64,000 bases of DNA, taken from NCBI GenBank assembly GCA_947561585.1, contig CANNZV010001459.1, forward strand, positions 89,328 to 153,327, given 5' to 3'. How positions within the stretch are numbered: the stretch's first letter is position 1; each line of letters begins with the position of its first letter. Under the pieces are notes generated by a model. The model saw only the letters and a list, made by a program, of their open reading frames with translations, had not been told where the DNA came from and searched no databases. Made by a program: the position numbers and the translations under genes. Positions 23,481 through 35,405 of the stretch are shown here, piece by piece. This DNA comes from Caprella mutica. Its lineage: Eukaryota; Arthropoda; Malacostraca; Amphipoda; Caprellidae.

Positions 23481-23491
23481 TACTTATGACT

Positions 23492-24262
23492 ATTCAAGGT
23501 TTACGACGGTTTCTTGGCTTGGTTAATTTCTATCATAAGTATATCCGAACTTCTTTCCCCCTTAACTAATCTACTCTCTGGGTATAAATTCTAATGCAAG
23601 AAAAGCTAAAATCCTATGGAATGATGATGCAAATAAAGTCTTTCTTAACGCAAAAACTCATTTGTCTGATGCCACTCTCCTTCATTATCCTTTCTGGCAC
23701 CGCTATTGGAGGTGTTTTACAACAATCTGTAGAAGGATCTTAGCGGCCAATTTCTTTTTACAGCCGCAAACTTAACAAAACGGAACAGAATTACTCTGTT
23801 TTTAGCCGTGAACTTCTTGTTATCAAACTTTCACTCAAATACTTTCTTCCCTATGTCGAAGGTTCTTCTTTTTATATACTCATCTTCAACCACTTTTGAG
23901 AGCTATGCACAAAAAGACAGCGCGTGGTTTTCCACATGAGGAACGTTGGTTAGAATATATCACTATTTATGTAAGAGGTGCTCACAACGTAGTTGCAGAC
24001 GCCCTCTCTCGTCATCTCTATGATCAAACTCCTGATTCCTCCACTTCTTCATCAACTAACGTTTTATTTTCCCCCGATGATTTTATAATCTCTCCTATTT
24101 TCTGTAATGTTCTGCAAGACCGATTACAATTGGCTCATGCTGCCTATCCTGAATTGCCTGTTATACTGAAAGGTAAGTATAAAAACATCACCGTTACGAA
24201 TCCTGATGGTATATATTACCACTCGACACCTACTAATAATCGTCCTTCTGTCAATAGAAAGA
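23492..24262 (+). pseudogene. Ty3/Gypsy pol fragment 3 (RT end, RNase H, linker)
   Basis: Begins with the LRRFLGLVNFYHKY block that ends Gypsy RT. After a deletion and a frame change come AIGGVLQQS, FYSRKLNKTEQNYS and SRELL (RNase H), and then a 153-codon frame starting at 23896 with RWLEYI and the signature VVADALSRH near residue 36. Several stops and frameshifts (for example 23742, 23899) show decay. Integrase is not seen; the sequence ends near 24262 in a small repeat. Confidence 0.8.
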
Positions 24263-25164
24263 AAAAGAGGGAGAGTCTATTAGTAACTATTATTAATGCA
24301 TTAGTAACTATTAGTAATGCATTAGTAACTGTTAGTAATGCATGGTATTCTGGTTAGCAGATTGGGGAGGATTTGGATATCCCTGGCAAGAATGAGGATT
24401 TATTTCTGGAATATTAAGGTAATACTCCAGGAATAAATCTTTCTTTCCTAGGATATGATCATAAAATGTGACATTGTGGACAGGAACTAAATGCAGTATA
24501 ATTTTACTTCGATATTACGCTAGTATAAACTGACTTGAAAAGTTGAGAAATATATTTAGGATAAGTTCCGAGTTATCGTTATTTATTTTTTATTCGTTTT
24601 ATTTGTTTCTTTTCTTCAATTTATACCGAATAGATATACATTAGTTCGGAAGATTAACTCTATACGGTATATACGTAATCCATAGTCCTTTCTAACGGTG
24701 AACTAATTTATCCGGTGACTAAATACGCTACTGCGTCCATCTCATGCAAATCAAAAGCGCCACCCGCGTCAGAACGACGTGTGCGTGATGCCACATGTCA
24801 CTGGACACGTGATGCCACATGTCACCAGATGACTTGCTATTCGAATAGCTTCTCGAATAACACATTTGAATTTGAACTAAAAATGTAAAATGCATGTAAA
24901 ATGTGAACTCTTGATTCATTTCGCTCTCTCTCTTACACTTTAACTGGTAATTTGTTATGCTCAATCCTTTCGTGCCGACATTTTCCCTGATTTCATTATG
25001 AGTAATAATGAATTTCTTTAATACTATTTAGGTACTTGTACCTCATTTAATCTATTGATATAGTGTTATTTCAAATTTGTGATGGGACAACATGTCCCAC
25101 CATTCGTGTACATCACAGATTATTGGGACAATATATCCCAATAGAATATGAATGATACTATTGG
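24263..25164. other. Short repeats and unassigned sequence
   Basis: Three copies of a 21-bp unit (ATTAGTAACTATTAGTAATG) lie at 24283-24345. GTGATGCCACATGTCAC occurs twice at 24787-24824. Two small hairpins (GGGACAACATGTCCC at 25084, TTGGGACAATATATCCCAA at 25124) precede the next element. No gene. Confidence 0.5.
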
Positions 25165-25832
25165 GACCGTGTGCGGATACTTAGCCGAATGACACTTGGC
25201 CAATGGACACTTTACCGAAGGATATTTGGCTGAACAGACATTTAGCCAAAAGACAATTGGCCGAAAGTGGATTTGGCGTAAATTTTGACGAATGGTCATT
25301 TTGCCGAAAGACTTTTAATCAATGTAAATCCATATTACCAATTACAGCCTCCGTTTAATTAAATTATAATTTTTATTTCATTGGAATTGAACATTATTTT
25401 ATATAGTTGAAATAAGATTTTAATACGTACAATTGTACATAATATATATCCATATTACGAAATGCAGCCTCCGGTTAATTCAATAAATGTTTTTTCCATC
25501 GAATTTAAAGTTAATTTATAAAAAGGTAAATTAATTTGAATGTGTACATAATGTGTATCCATATTACGAACTGCAAGAATATGTTGCTCAACAATTCTTT
25601 CATAATCATAAAATTTATCGCAAATATAAGGGTTGAAAATGAGCTTCTCTTAATACTTTTGAACTTGTAAGTATTGGTTATATTATTTAAAGTTATTATT
25701 AATATTATTACAATTATCTTTTTTTTTCAAAATAAAGATATTTCAGCCAAATATCCTTTCGCCCAAATGTCCGTTCGGCCAGACATCAGTTCGGCCAAAT
25801 GTGTTTCGGCCAAATGTCCTTCGGTGCGAAAG
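25165..25832. mobile_element. Foldback-type element with GGCCGAATGTCC subrepeats
   Basis: The left arm (25170-25310) has seven or so degenerate units such as TTAGCCGAATGAC and TTGGCCGAAAG. The right arm (25739-25830) has the complementary units CAAATGTCC/TTCGGCC about five times. The middle is AT-rich with three copies of ATATCCATATTACGAA-like sequence. No transposase. Target duplication not resolved. Confidence 0.65.
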
Positions 25833-27530
25833 AGTTGAAACATAAATATTGATATTATTGATTTAATACTTTATTTTAACCATCTAAATCAAACTATATC
25901 ATTGCTTTATTTATCCAGTGACGATCCTTGAAATACTCATTAATTGACAGTGGTTAATTTATAAAGCTCAGATTTCCTAACACTCTAGCTCAATACGAAT
26001 TGAGTAAATTTCAGTAATAAAAGTTGAATTATCTCAAAGGCTAGAAATTTCTGCTTATTCAAGGTAAGAACTGCATGTTTTCTTTGTCCTTGGTTATGCA
26101 AATTAGTTTATAAAAATAAATTCGAATTGCCAAAGCCCACACTCCATTGCAATTGTAAAACAGTTGTTCAATTTAAATGTCACGTAACTACCTTATCTGC
26201 ATAGGGTGTTAGAAAACTGAAATGAATGAGAAAAGAAGTACGAGAAGAAAAGAGGCAAATGAAAAGAGAGAGAAAAATATTGAGATAGAGTGTTAAATGA
26301 GATGCGTAAGTGTATGATAAAGAATGAAAAAACGGGTAAAGGAATGAGAAAATTGAAATGTAAAGAAAGAGATACTAAACTCTAATTCGGTGAATTATTA
26401 TTTACACGTAGATTGTTTTTATTTAAAAATTTAATACGTAACGTCAATAAATGACAAGAGAAATCGTTCAATTAACAGACACTCACATTACCTGGAAATT
26501 GCTATTACCCCTCACTTTGAGTGTAACTGAACTGTTACTCGAATGTAATCATACATGAACTGCAATTTGACACCTGATCACTCATAGAATTTTCCCAATT
26601 TATCAACTTACTCGAAAATGAGGGGAAACAATGCACAGTAATTAAACTGTTGTGTAAGACTGATGAGCTGTTTCTATGATAGGAGTTGTGATGATTAGTC
26701 AATAATGAACATAAATAACAGAAAATTATGAACTTCATTCTTTCAAATTCAAAGAACTTTAATTGAGAAACGCTATTAGTATTTTTTATTGGCATGGATT
26801 TGATGATGTATTCAGGGTAATGAGGGTTCACACAACAAAGAGGTGGGAAGCGTTACTTTGAAAAGTAGAGGCGCTGCCGCTACTTGATGAATAATGTAGC
26901 GGCTCTGCCGGTACAGTTATATTTTCATAATGTAGCGACAATGTTACAGCGCTACTTTTGAAAAAAATGTATCATATATGGTGCAAAATTGAATTTAATA
27001 TATTTACGACCACGTATAGTGAAGTAATTTATAGGTGATCCTCTGAAGAAGATTAATAGCAGAAGTATGGGAAAATACAAAGATGTTACGAGACATGACT
27101 GCCGACTGGTCTATGATCAAGAGAGAACTTAAAAGTGTATACTGGTAGTTACAAAATCTTCAGACCGGTTTGTTATTTGAAGTTAATTATTATGTGAGTT
27201 TGAAATAAAACAGTGTCATTGTATATTTCCCTTCTGCTCAAATGTTTGTGGCTTCAAAATGGTTGTTTGACAATAATAATTATTGCTTTGAGAGAGTTAA
27301 TAAGACTTTCAAACTCTGTTACATGTAATGCATTTGGTGAGGGTAATTAACCACCTACTGTTTTCTCTAGGCCGGAGGTTTTCTGTGGTTTACTTTATAG
27401 AAATAACGACCTTTTGAGGTTTCATGTATCCTAACGGATTTCAAGTTTGATGTTTCTTTTCTGTGAGAAAGTAATTAGTTTAGTCGGAAATATAGGAGGA
27501 GTAATTTTGAATTGGTCAGTTTCTATTAGT
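25833..27530. other. Unassigned AT-rich region
   Basis: GTAGCGGC/GCCGCTAC-rich sequence at 26848-26965 may be an end of a DNA element (similar words occur at 29970-30065), but termini were not defined. A purine-rich stretch lies at 26220-26390. No coding pattern. Confidence 0.4.
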
Positions 27531-28262
27531 TGAGGGTAGAATTAGGGACAGCCTACATGAGGGTGGAGAACCAATCGGAATTGGAGAAGTGAGATCAGAG
27601 GCATCTTACGTGTGGATTTGGGTGGAGTTTTAGATGAATCTGGGGAGAATAAATATAAGCGGTGGATTGAGATTATGAGGGAGTCCTACTCTGTCTGTCG
27701 TCACTCTCTGCTTACGATAGAGTCTAAAGTAGTTTACCGGTCTGGATAAGACACCGGCGGGGTGAAGTCCTCTCTCACCCCAGCCTTAGGTTACCATCGC
27801 AGGACTTAGTCGATGAAGATCTCCACCCGTCATAGTGGTGGAGATAGGATCCTTAGCAAGTGGCTGAATTTTGCAATTCAATGGATCCTGGCAACAGAGG
27901 TTGTATTCTTTACGGCAGAGTCGAAGCTAAACGAGACAGGATGTGGGAACCAAGAACTGAAGTCTATTGCAGAATAACTTCTGACGTTGCAGAACAATTT
28001 CTCATGTTGCAGAGCAGACATTCAATAAGCAGTAGGAGTCTGAAGCCAGAGTCACCATCATCGTACCGAGATTTGCACGAGTTGTAGTCCAAGTCAATTA
28101 ACAAAGTTCCAGAGGAGGACTTCAGCCGTTCCCAATACACTAGTACAGTGGTTCCAAAGAGTTTCCAGCCGCATCAACTCCATTAGAAGTTCAGTAACCC
28201 CACCCGTATTCCCTTAGTGATTGTGTCAGTGTTTATTTGTGAAACTATACTCTCACCCTCCA
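27531..28262 (+). repeat. Possible solo LTR
   Basis: Starts TGAGGGTAGA and ends TCTCACCCTCCA, a near-complementary TG...CA pair. It has a TATA-like AATAAATATAAG at 27649, is more GC-rich than the surroundings, and has no gene. No matching short target duplication was seen, so this is only a suggestion. Confidence 0.25.
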
Positions 28263-28859
28263 AAGCTTGACCTATTTTGTAAGTTAAACTCCTCCATAGG
28301 TAGATATTTGTTCAATTGAATTAAATGTACGATGGTTATGTAGGATTTACTATTTCTCGAACCTTTTATCTGATCTATTACTTAGTTAGAGTTAAACTAT
28401 GACTGTGTTTCATTTAACCTTGTTATTTTGGTACGATATTTGATTTGATGTTATTTAATGAATTGATGGAACTAATGATGATTATTATTGACATGTAACG
28501 TAAACAGTAAATTAGACAAATTGATTATTCTTTCTAGGAAGAATCGTAACCCACGTAATTAAATGGCCGCTCGCCACTAATTAATAACCAAGCTACCATG
28601 TGAAAGAAAGAACTTAACTGCTGAAAATATTGAATATGAATATTGGAAATAAAGAATGCCCATACTAAAATAATAAAAACACCTCCTCGGGGACGACCCC
28701 CGATCATACAAAAGGAACCCATTGGAAACCAGCGATGCAGTTTTTAGAGAGTCTGTGAAGAAAACTTCTCATAAACCCCTACTGATACTAATCGCCTCTT
28801 ATGTTTCAAAAGTTAACAGGACTTATTCGAAAGATACTCATGAGAAATCTAAGTTACTG
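28263..28859. other. Unassigned AT-rich region
   Basis: No repeat or coding pattern recognised. Confidence 0.35.
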
Positions 28860-29480
28860 TAGGTGGAGAAGTATCTCAAGACTAATTATCAAATAAAGCT
28901 CTTCACGGACAAAAATAGAGCCACTCTCGACGGCCCTGGCTGTTGGAATAAAATATCGGTCCCTCATGTCTTACATCGTCGCCAACGAATTTGACGTCAA
29001 CATTGGACTGAAGGTGTGAAAATTTGGACTGAGACAATTCAAAATTACCTGATCAGATATTCCAGGATTCCAAAAGAAATGAAATAAAGATTACTAATTA
29101 TATTAACTTTTTTAAGAATGAATTTGTTCATTGGCCAAAATGGAGACCGGCTGCTTTCTGAAGAAAGGTTATTAATTTGCATGAAAACGCTCAATTTTAC
29201 CCTACTAAGGCAACTGAGAATTCTTGAAAAGTAATAATTTCGTCGATGACAAGTTAATGGCATGACCCAGTGTTTCACCAGATTTTAAAACCACCAGAAA
29301 ACTTTAAGTTCGTCTTGAAGCAGAATATGTGTATGTGGGAGGATGTCAGTCCTCGTCGAAAGATCAGCTCTGGATGGAAACTGAAGACTCTTGTAAGACG
29401 ATAACGTCTGATACAATTCAGATATTGACAGATTGGTTGGATAAGCTTCTTTTGAAATATGGTGGTGGAAAAGAGAGGAA
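28860..29480 (+). pseudogene. Tc1/mariner-like transposase relic
   Basis: A short frame at about 28895-29040 reads LFTDKNRATLDGPGCW, close to the FTDE..TLDGPDGW block around the first catalytic Asp of some Tc1-like transposases, followed by an arginine-rich RRQ. Further on, VHWPKWRP recalls the WP.. segment before the last catalytic residue. Frames change several times. It is a worn fragment, and the family call rests on these two blocks only. Confidence 0.35.
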
Positions 29481-30394
29481 GCAAAACTGAATATAAGTAG
29501 TTTCTGACATGATCCGAATCGACAGCTTTGATTAAAATAATAATTTATTGTTAACTACCAATGAACGCGATCGTTAAAGAAAAATAATCAAAACAATTAA
29601 TTTAAACCATTTTAGTTCACTAAAAACCAATAATTTTTACTATAATGATTGTACTATCCGAAATATTTTTTTAAATCCATTTTATTGCAAAATATTGCAT
29701 CTCCATAAAAGTTTGATCGTATTAGGAACATATTAGTCTTAATATTATATGGTCATATGGCGTAGGCGTAGCACTATCTTACCTTCAGTTGGTCATACTG
29801 TGAATTAGTGTTTGAATAAATATCAGTTATTATCACTGCGAGGATTCGTCTGAATATCACTTAAAACTGATAAGCAATAGGGTCGTGCACTTGATTCGAT
29901 TTGTATCTAGTTTCCTCAGATAACTTTTATATTTTTGATTTTAAAAGAATAGACAACGCTTTAGAGCAGTTCGGTGAGGCCACTACATTACCACAGACGT
30001 AGCGGCGGTGTCGCAACTCGAAAAAAGCGCCGCTTGTTGGTGGCACTACAATTAGTAGCGCTACTTCCCTTACTTTTACTATCTTCCATTCAGAGAATTG
30101 GAAAGTTGGAAATGAAAAATAAATATTCATTTGGAATAACCAGTAAACATGTTGAAAAATTCGGAAAAGTTAATAATATCATATTCCTTTCTCTTATAGA
30201 AATTAATTTAACATCGTATTTTGTTACTATCTTTGGATGGTATTGGCAAAGATATTAAACTGCGATAGGTTGAACCATTCTCGAAAATTTCTTGTTTCGA
30301 TTGTGGTTTCGAAGTGGTAAATAGAAACAAAACTACATATAAATACAAATTTGAGGTACAGAAGAAATCCTCTATAATGCATTCCAGCATATTA
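29481..30394. other. Unassigned region
   Basis: GTAGCGGCGG/GCGCCGC/GTAGCGCTAC words at 29970-30065 look like the end of a DNA transposon. The 94-codon frame over them has no domain pattern. Confidence 0.35.
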
Positions 30395-30646
30395 ATATAG
30401 TGAATCATCCTGATTAGTATACTCCTGTATAACTAACCTACCTCTGTAGTAAACATATGTAGGGTGAAGCAGGTAATATGCGGCACAATAAGTAACTTCG
30501 TACTCTAACCACAAACACTAATACAAACATAGCTTTTCAAATTAAAAAAAATTAAATCATAACTTGTAAGGAATTTCCTTCAGGATGCAACCATTTAATT
30601 TACTCAGTTCAGCAGGTCATAAACTCTTTCTCGAGAAAAGTAGCTA
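30395..30646. mobile_element. Left part of a pogo/Tigger-like MITE
   Basis: ATAGTGAATCATCCTGATTAGTA resembles TATAGTGAACCATCCTGTTT at 62999 in a fuller copy. The matching second half of that copy (CTATATAGTAAATTAGTTGT) is found at 45630, on the far side of the 14.9-kb insertion and in the same orientation. This suggests that the giant element landed in this MITE. Confidence 0.45.
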
Positions 30647-30658
30647 CAAGTTGGCAGG
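30647..30658 (+). repeat. 12-bp target-site duplication, left copy
   Basis: CAAGTTGGCAGG, identical to 45548-45559, lies just outside the inverted arrays. Confidence 0.65.
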
Positions 30659-30665
30659 ATCAGTG

Positions 30666-30893
30666 TAAATTCATCGCGGGTAAATTCATCGCAGTAAATT
30701 CATCGCGGTAAATTCATCGCGTGGTAAATTCATCGCATGGTAAATTCATCGCGTGGTAAATTCATCGCGTAGTAAATTCATCGCGTAGTAAATTCATCGC
30801 ATGGTAAATTCATCGCATGGTAAATTCATCGCATGGTAAATTCATCGCATGGTAATTTCATCGCAGGTAAATTCATCGCATATAGTAAATCAT
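30666..30893. repeat. Left terminal array, GTAAATTCATCGC units
   Basis: About 14 units of 14-17 bp; the linker between cores alternates GTG, ATG, GTA and shorter forms. Confidence 0.95.
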
Positions 30894-31125
30894 CGATGAC
30901 GTATAACAGGAAGGTAGATAATACAAATAATAGAGAGGTATATAAATAATAGATAATTTAAGAAAAAAAGACATTGTAACGTTATAAATAATATGGTACA
31001 CAGACAATTGGGCACAGGGAAATTGGGCCTGCCGACAATTGGGCCTAAAACAATTGGGCACCAGGACAATTATTGTGCCCAAGATAAATGGGTCCCAAAA
31101 CAATTGAGCCCAAAAAAAATTGGGC

Positions 31126-32079
31126 AGAGGACACAATGAAGAAGTTTTACTTCGTTATTACATAGGGTAGTGACAATATTATATTTGAAATATGTTTATT
31201 TTCTTTAAAAATATATTTATAATTTTTTAATTCGATTGATATATGCTTGATAAGGTGTATATTATGAAGCCCTTTAAATCTCATTTGGATTGTTAATCTC
31301 ATGTTTGATGCAATGAAAATCTTTGAAGTATTTAAATATGTCGAATTAAATTGAATCGTGTCATGTGGATCCAATTTGTAGTGTAAATCGTCTGAAAAAA
31401 TGGTCATAGTAATATAATTAGTTAACAAAATTGGTATATTTGAAAGATTTTCATTACATTGAACTATGATAAATTGAACAGTTGTAGGGATAAACTGAGA
31501 TTATGGGAATACATTTTGTAATAACAATTTATAAAACTCTTTTCTATTGAACACAGACTGCAGTGAACAGGTTTCAACAAATTCACATTAAATTTCAAGT
31601 TGACTTGTATGTTACAAAAATTTCAGCATGTCTTGGTGGGCCACGGCTATCTTCAAATACCCACATTCTTATTTTCTATTGTCTCTTCATCTAAAATAGC
31701 CACATTTTTATTTTCTATTGGCTACATCCTAACTCACTCACTATACAGGAGTTCACTATAGTGGTACTGTAACTAGGAAATTTGTTACTTACATGAATTA
31801 TCTAATAATATTACAAAAAATTATAGCAGTTTAAAAAAATAATAGTATTCATTCATAAAATGAATATGTTCTACTACTAAAAAATATATATTTTTCATAA
31901 CAAGAATATATTTTTCATATTAGGAATATTCTTTATTTTAATTATGCTCAAGACTATATTTTTATGCAAAATTCATATTGTCACATCCCTAGTTATTACA
32001 GTAGCAATGGTCATTAATTAAGTTAATACAGTAGACTTTGAAAAAATGGGCAAATAATATATCGGTCTTTGGGCCTAAC
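31126..32079. other. AT-rich interior of the inner element
   Basis: Holds one isolated end of the pogo/Tigger-like family at 31735-31775 (CACTATACAGGAGTTCACTA then GTGGTACTG). No gene. Confidence 0.45.
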
Positions 32080-32395
32080 CCAGTCAGAAAAATAAGGTTG
32101 TATTATGAGTGGCTATGGTTGGCGATGTTATATTATAGGAGATTATGAGCGGCATCCCCGCCAATTCAGAGAATATAGGTGATTATGAGCGGCATCCCCG
32201 CTCATAAAATATAGGCGGGATCTGCAACCATAAATCGACCATAATATAGTCGGACTGCCCGCCTATATAATAAATCATAAATTTTATAGGAGATTATGAG
32301 TGGCATCCCCGCCCAAGAAAATATAAGCGGCATTGCAACCATAATCAACCATAATAGGTACAGTTGCGCTTCCCGCCTATATTTGAAAATATATA
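32080..32395. mobile_element. Degraded foldback MITE, CCCAGTCAG type
   Basis: Begins CCCAGTCAGAAAAATAAGG, like the opposite-strand end of the MITE at 44541-44880. Inside, GAGATTATGAGCGGCATCCC is repeated three times, and GCGGG/CCCGCC words and TATGGTTGG / CAACCATA pairs make it strongly self-complementary. The right end is unclear. Confidence 0.5.
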
Positions 32396-33372
32396 TAGGC
32401 TATTTTACATTATTTGAATATGCATACAATCAAGGTATATTAGTTAATATACCTTGCATACAATATACTATACCTACTAGCGCTATATCAAGATAAGCAC
32501 GAATGAGTAGGTTTGTTATAGTTTGAAGTAAAGTAATTTTCTTCTGAGCGCAATAATAAACTATTTTTTGTAGTACATACCACATACCACTTTCTATACC
32601 TATTTACACATGGATATTCTGAGCATATCTCCCTATAGCTTGGTTGCAGAGTACCTATTTACCAATCAAGCAAGCATGTTTATTGCTTTAAACTATAGGC
32701 ACTTAAATATATAAGTATTATATATTAAGAAATTTATGCAATATTTATACCATATTAACTCAGGTAGCATAAACTAGTAACGCGAAATTGATGCAATAAT
32801 TCAATATTGTAAATTTTTGGTAAATTAATTTCAATGTTTCGGTGATATAGGATATTCTAAATTTTTACAAATCGATAATTTCATTAATAGTATATATAAT
32901 ATATTGATTAAGAAATTGCATATTTCATTGTATTTTGTTTATTTGGATGTGTTAATGTGTCGATTAATTTGCTTAAAATATACATTTCAAATTAGTTCAT
33001 TTAGATTAATCCTATTTTATATACCTAATTTAAAAATAATTATTTCGGTAATATTTTGTCTTAATATTGAAGTTAAGGTCTCGTAGATGGAACCACGAAC
33101 GAAAAACTAATTTTATATAATTTTTCAATATACAATTAAATTGTTATCTACCTCTATAGCTGCATTTACACACCCATGCATGATACGTTCTAATAACCAA
33201 GTCAGCCACACATATCAATGCCCGATATATGAGCTGATCAACCATCTCACTTATTCTTACCACTTTAAAAACCTATAACTATGATATTTGAAATTATTGG
33301 AAGTTTGAGAACTCTCCACAAATTAGCTAATTAATTGTTTCATAGACTTATAGTTAGCTGGGTGGTGGTATT
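32396..33372. other. AT-rich spacer
   Basis: No structure recognised; direct copies of ATACCTTGCATACAAT-like sequence at 32445-32465. Confidence 0.35.
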
Positions 33373-33382
33373 TAATAACACT

Positions 33383-33507
33383 AGCGTAGCTGATGCAGCT
33401 AATGACCACTTCAGTGCAGTCAGATGGTCGTCGCCTATTACCTATAATAAAATAAAATATTATAGGAATGTATGGTTAGCAGAATATATGATACATTGTC
33501 AGTCTTA
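33383..33507 (+). repeat. DIRS left inverted terminal repeat
   Basis: Starts AGCGTAGCTGATGCAGCTAA and is the exact complement of 38528-38652. The first 10 bases of the element (33373-33382, TAATAACACT) lie outside it and are complemented only in the internal region. Confidence 0.9.
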
Positions 33508-33685
33508 TTTTTGACGCTTTCGCGTGTGTATGTTGGGTGTGTCGTCTGCTACTCTCTACTTCAAAATTTTCCGGCTTTCAGATAAGTTGTTTATATTTTG
33601 TTTTGGTTTGTGTTACAGATATTAATATTACTCTTACTGGTACGTAAATTATTTTAATTTTGATTAAATCTAAGATACTTTCATT

Positions 33686-35405
33686 ATGGACAACGTAAAT
33701 TGTACTATTGAGGCTATTCCCGAAGCTGAGGAAAGCCCAAATATGTCTGCCATCAATGCTTACATGAAAGCTATTCTTTCGGAATCCAAACGGAACACTT
33801 ATGCTATATCAAATCTTAGTAAAAAGTATAGTAATCTCAAAAGAGAAATCACAAAACGCAAGCTGGACACTTCCTCTGATTCGGATGAGGCCGAATTAGT
33901 TAATACTACTAGGACTGTTTACCTGAACAACCCCCGTAAAAAGGCCAATAAGGATAGTTCTTTGGTAAAAAATCCAGGCTTTAAAAAATCCTCAAAACAT
34001 GGGTCTCTGCGTAAAGATAACCTTAGGGAAATTCTTGTAGCAGAGCCTATTGACACAAATCTTACAGCGTCTCAGCGTAAAGTTACCCCTATAAGGGAGG
34101 ATCTTGCAGCTGAGCCTGATACTATGACATTTGATTTAAACCAGCTGAATGCTTATGCCTCTGACAGTAACGATGATGATATTCCGTTGAACCAATTAAT
34201 GGCTATGGCACAGCCAGAAGATAGTTTTGAGCAGATGTTAAGATCTGTCTCCCCTGTAGCTCTGTCCCAGAATGCAGAAACAGGTAAAGTGGTCAAATAA
34301 AACCCTTAAAATTTTTTTTTTTTTTTTTTGCTCTCAATTCTCATCAAAATACATGTAAATACAGGAGAAATTCAAATTTGTTTATGCACAAAATTCAGAA
34401 AATATTTAATATGTTCCATATTCTCCAGACCGACCTGTAACTTCTGCTAGATCTGGCAGCAGCCTCCATGTCAATGCTAGCCCATCTTCTATGGTTGACG
34501 TTAATCCTGAAAACGAAGTGGAAACTTTTTCGGGCTCTGAAGATTCGGATATCCCTGTTCTAGCCATGAAACCTAATTATTCTTGGGATGCACCTAAAAA
34601 GTCTTTCGCTTGGTTTCAACGCATTGCTGACTCTGAATTGTCGGATGTCGATATGGAGAGCTTCATGAAGGATTTCATTCCCTCTGGAGATATAAGCAAA
34701 CATTTTGAGCCTCCTAAACTTCCAAATGCTATTTGGAATAGAATCAAGTCTCAAAATTATAGCTCTGATGAATTTCTGAAACAACGCAGTATCATGAAAA
34801 GCCAGAAATTCCAGACTAATGCTCTTATGCCTTTACTCTCTGTTTTGGAATCACTGAAGTCTTCAGATCCAAATCAGAAGCTTGTTGCCTCGGCAATTCA
34901 GATGATTTGTTCATCCAATCTGCAACTCACTAGATATAGACGAACTAGTGTTGCAAAATTTGTTAAAAATGAGATGAGACAACCTCTTTTCTCTCAACCA
35001 GTAACTCACCTTCACATGTTTGGTGCTGACGAGAACGAGTCTGCGGAGAAAGTTATCAAGACCCAAGCCACATCTTTCAGTAAAGTTCTCAACAACCCAG
35101 CTGCTCCCAGACCTAAACCTTTCAAATCCAATCAGCAATCATCTCACAATGTGACTCATACCTCAACAGACTTTTCTTCCCACCCTTATCATGCCCCCTC
35201 CAATACATCTAGAAACTATTCTCATGCTTCTAGACCTTCAACTTCTCGCTCCACCATGCAGCCTCAGCAGTCTACGTCCCATAATGTGTCTAGCTCTAGA
35301 AACTGGCAACAAAGTACTAATCCTCAGCAGCCCTTTCGTGGCGGCTACAGAGGAAGAGGGAGATCTGGCCGCAGAGGCTTCCGTAGAGCCGGAGCCCGTT
35401 ATTAA
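33686..35405 (+). CDS. gag: DIRS gag-like protein, two exons
   Basis: Exon 1 is 33686-34283, exon 2 34429-35405. The ATG at 33686 opens MDNVNCTIEAIPEAEE. The two open frames lie in different phases of the genome but become continuous if 34284-34428 is spliced out, giving about 524 residues. The N-terminal part is acidic and charged with lysine-rich stretches. The C-terminus is Ser/Gln/Asn-rich and ends in an Arg-Gly region (GGYRGRGRSGRRGFRRAG), suited to nucleic-acid binding. Zinc knuckles are absent, as is usual in DIRS gag. It would package the element RNA. The 3' end overlaps the RT frame, which is one base out of phase. The gag assignment rests on position and composition. Confidence 0.7.
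34284..34428 (+). other. Probable spliceosomal intron in DIRS gag
   Basis: Donor CAG|GTAAAG at 34284 and acceptor TTCTCCAG| at 34428, with a T-rich tract (34310-34330) and AT-rich body. Length is 145 bp, phase 1. Without splicing, exon 1 stops after 204 codons at TAA (34298-34300). With it the frame runs on into 34491-35405. Confidence 0.65.

Noticed and set aside
25150..25870. Target duplication AATGATACTATTG / ATTGATATTATTG around the 25.2-kb foldback
   Set aside because: Low-complexity similarity, and the implied element ends do not match each other.
26848..30065. A 3.2-kb hAT-type element bounded by GTAGCGGC/GTAGCGCTAC words
   Set aside because: Words are shared but termini do not align well and no 8-bp duplication or transposase was found.
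30666..30893. Possible CRISPR array
   Set aside because: Units are contiguous with no unique spacers, no cas genes are near, and the surroundings are eukaryotic transposons.
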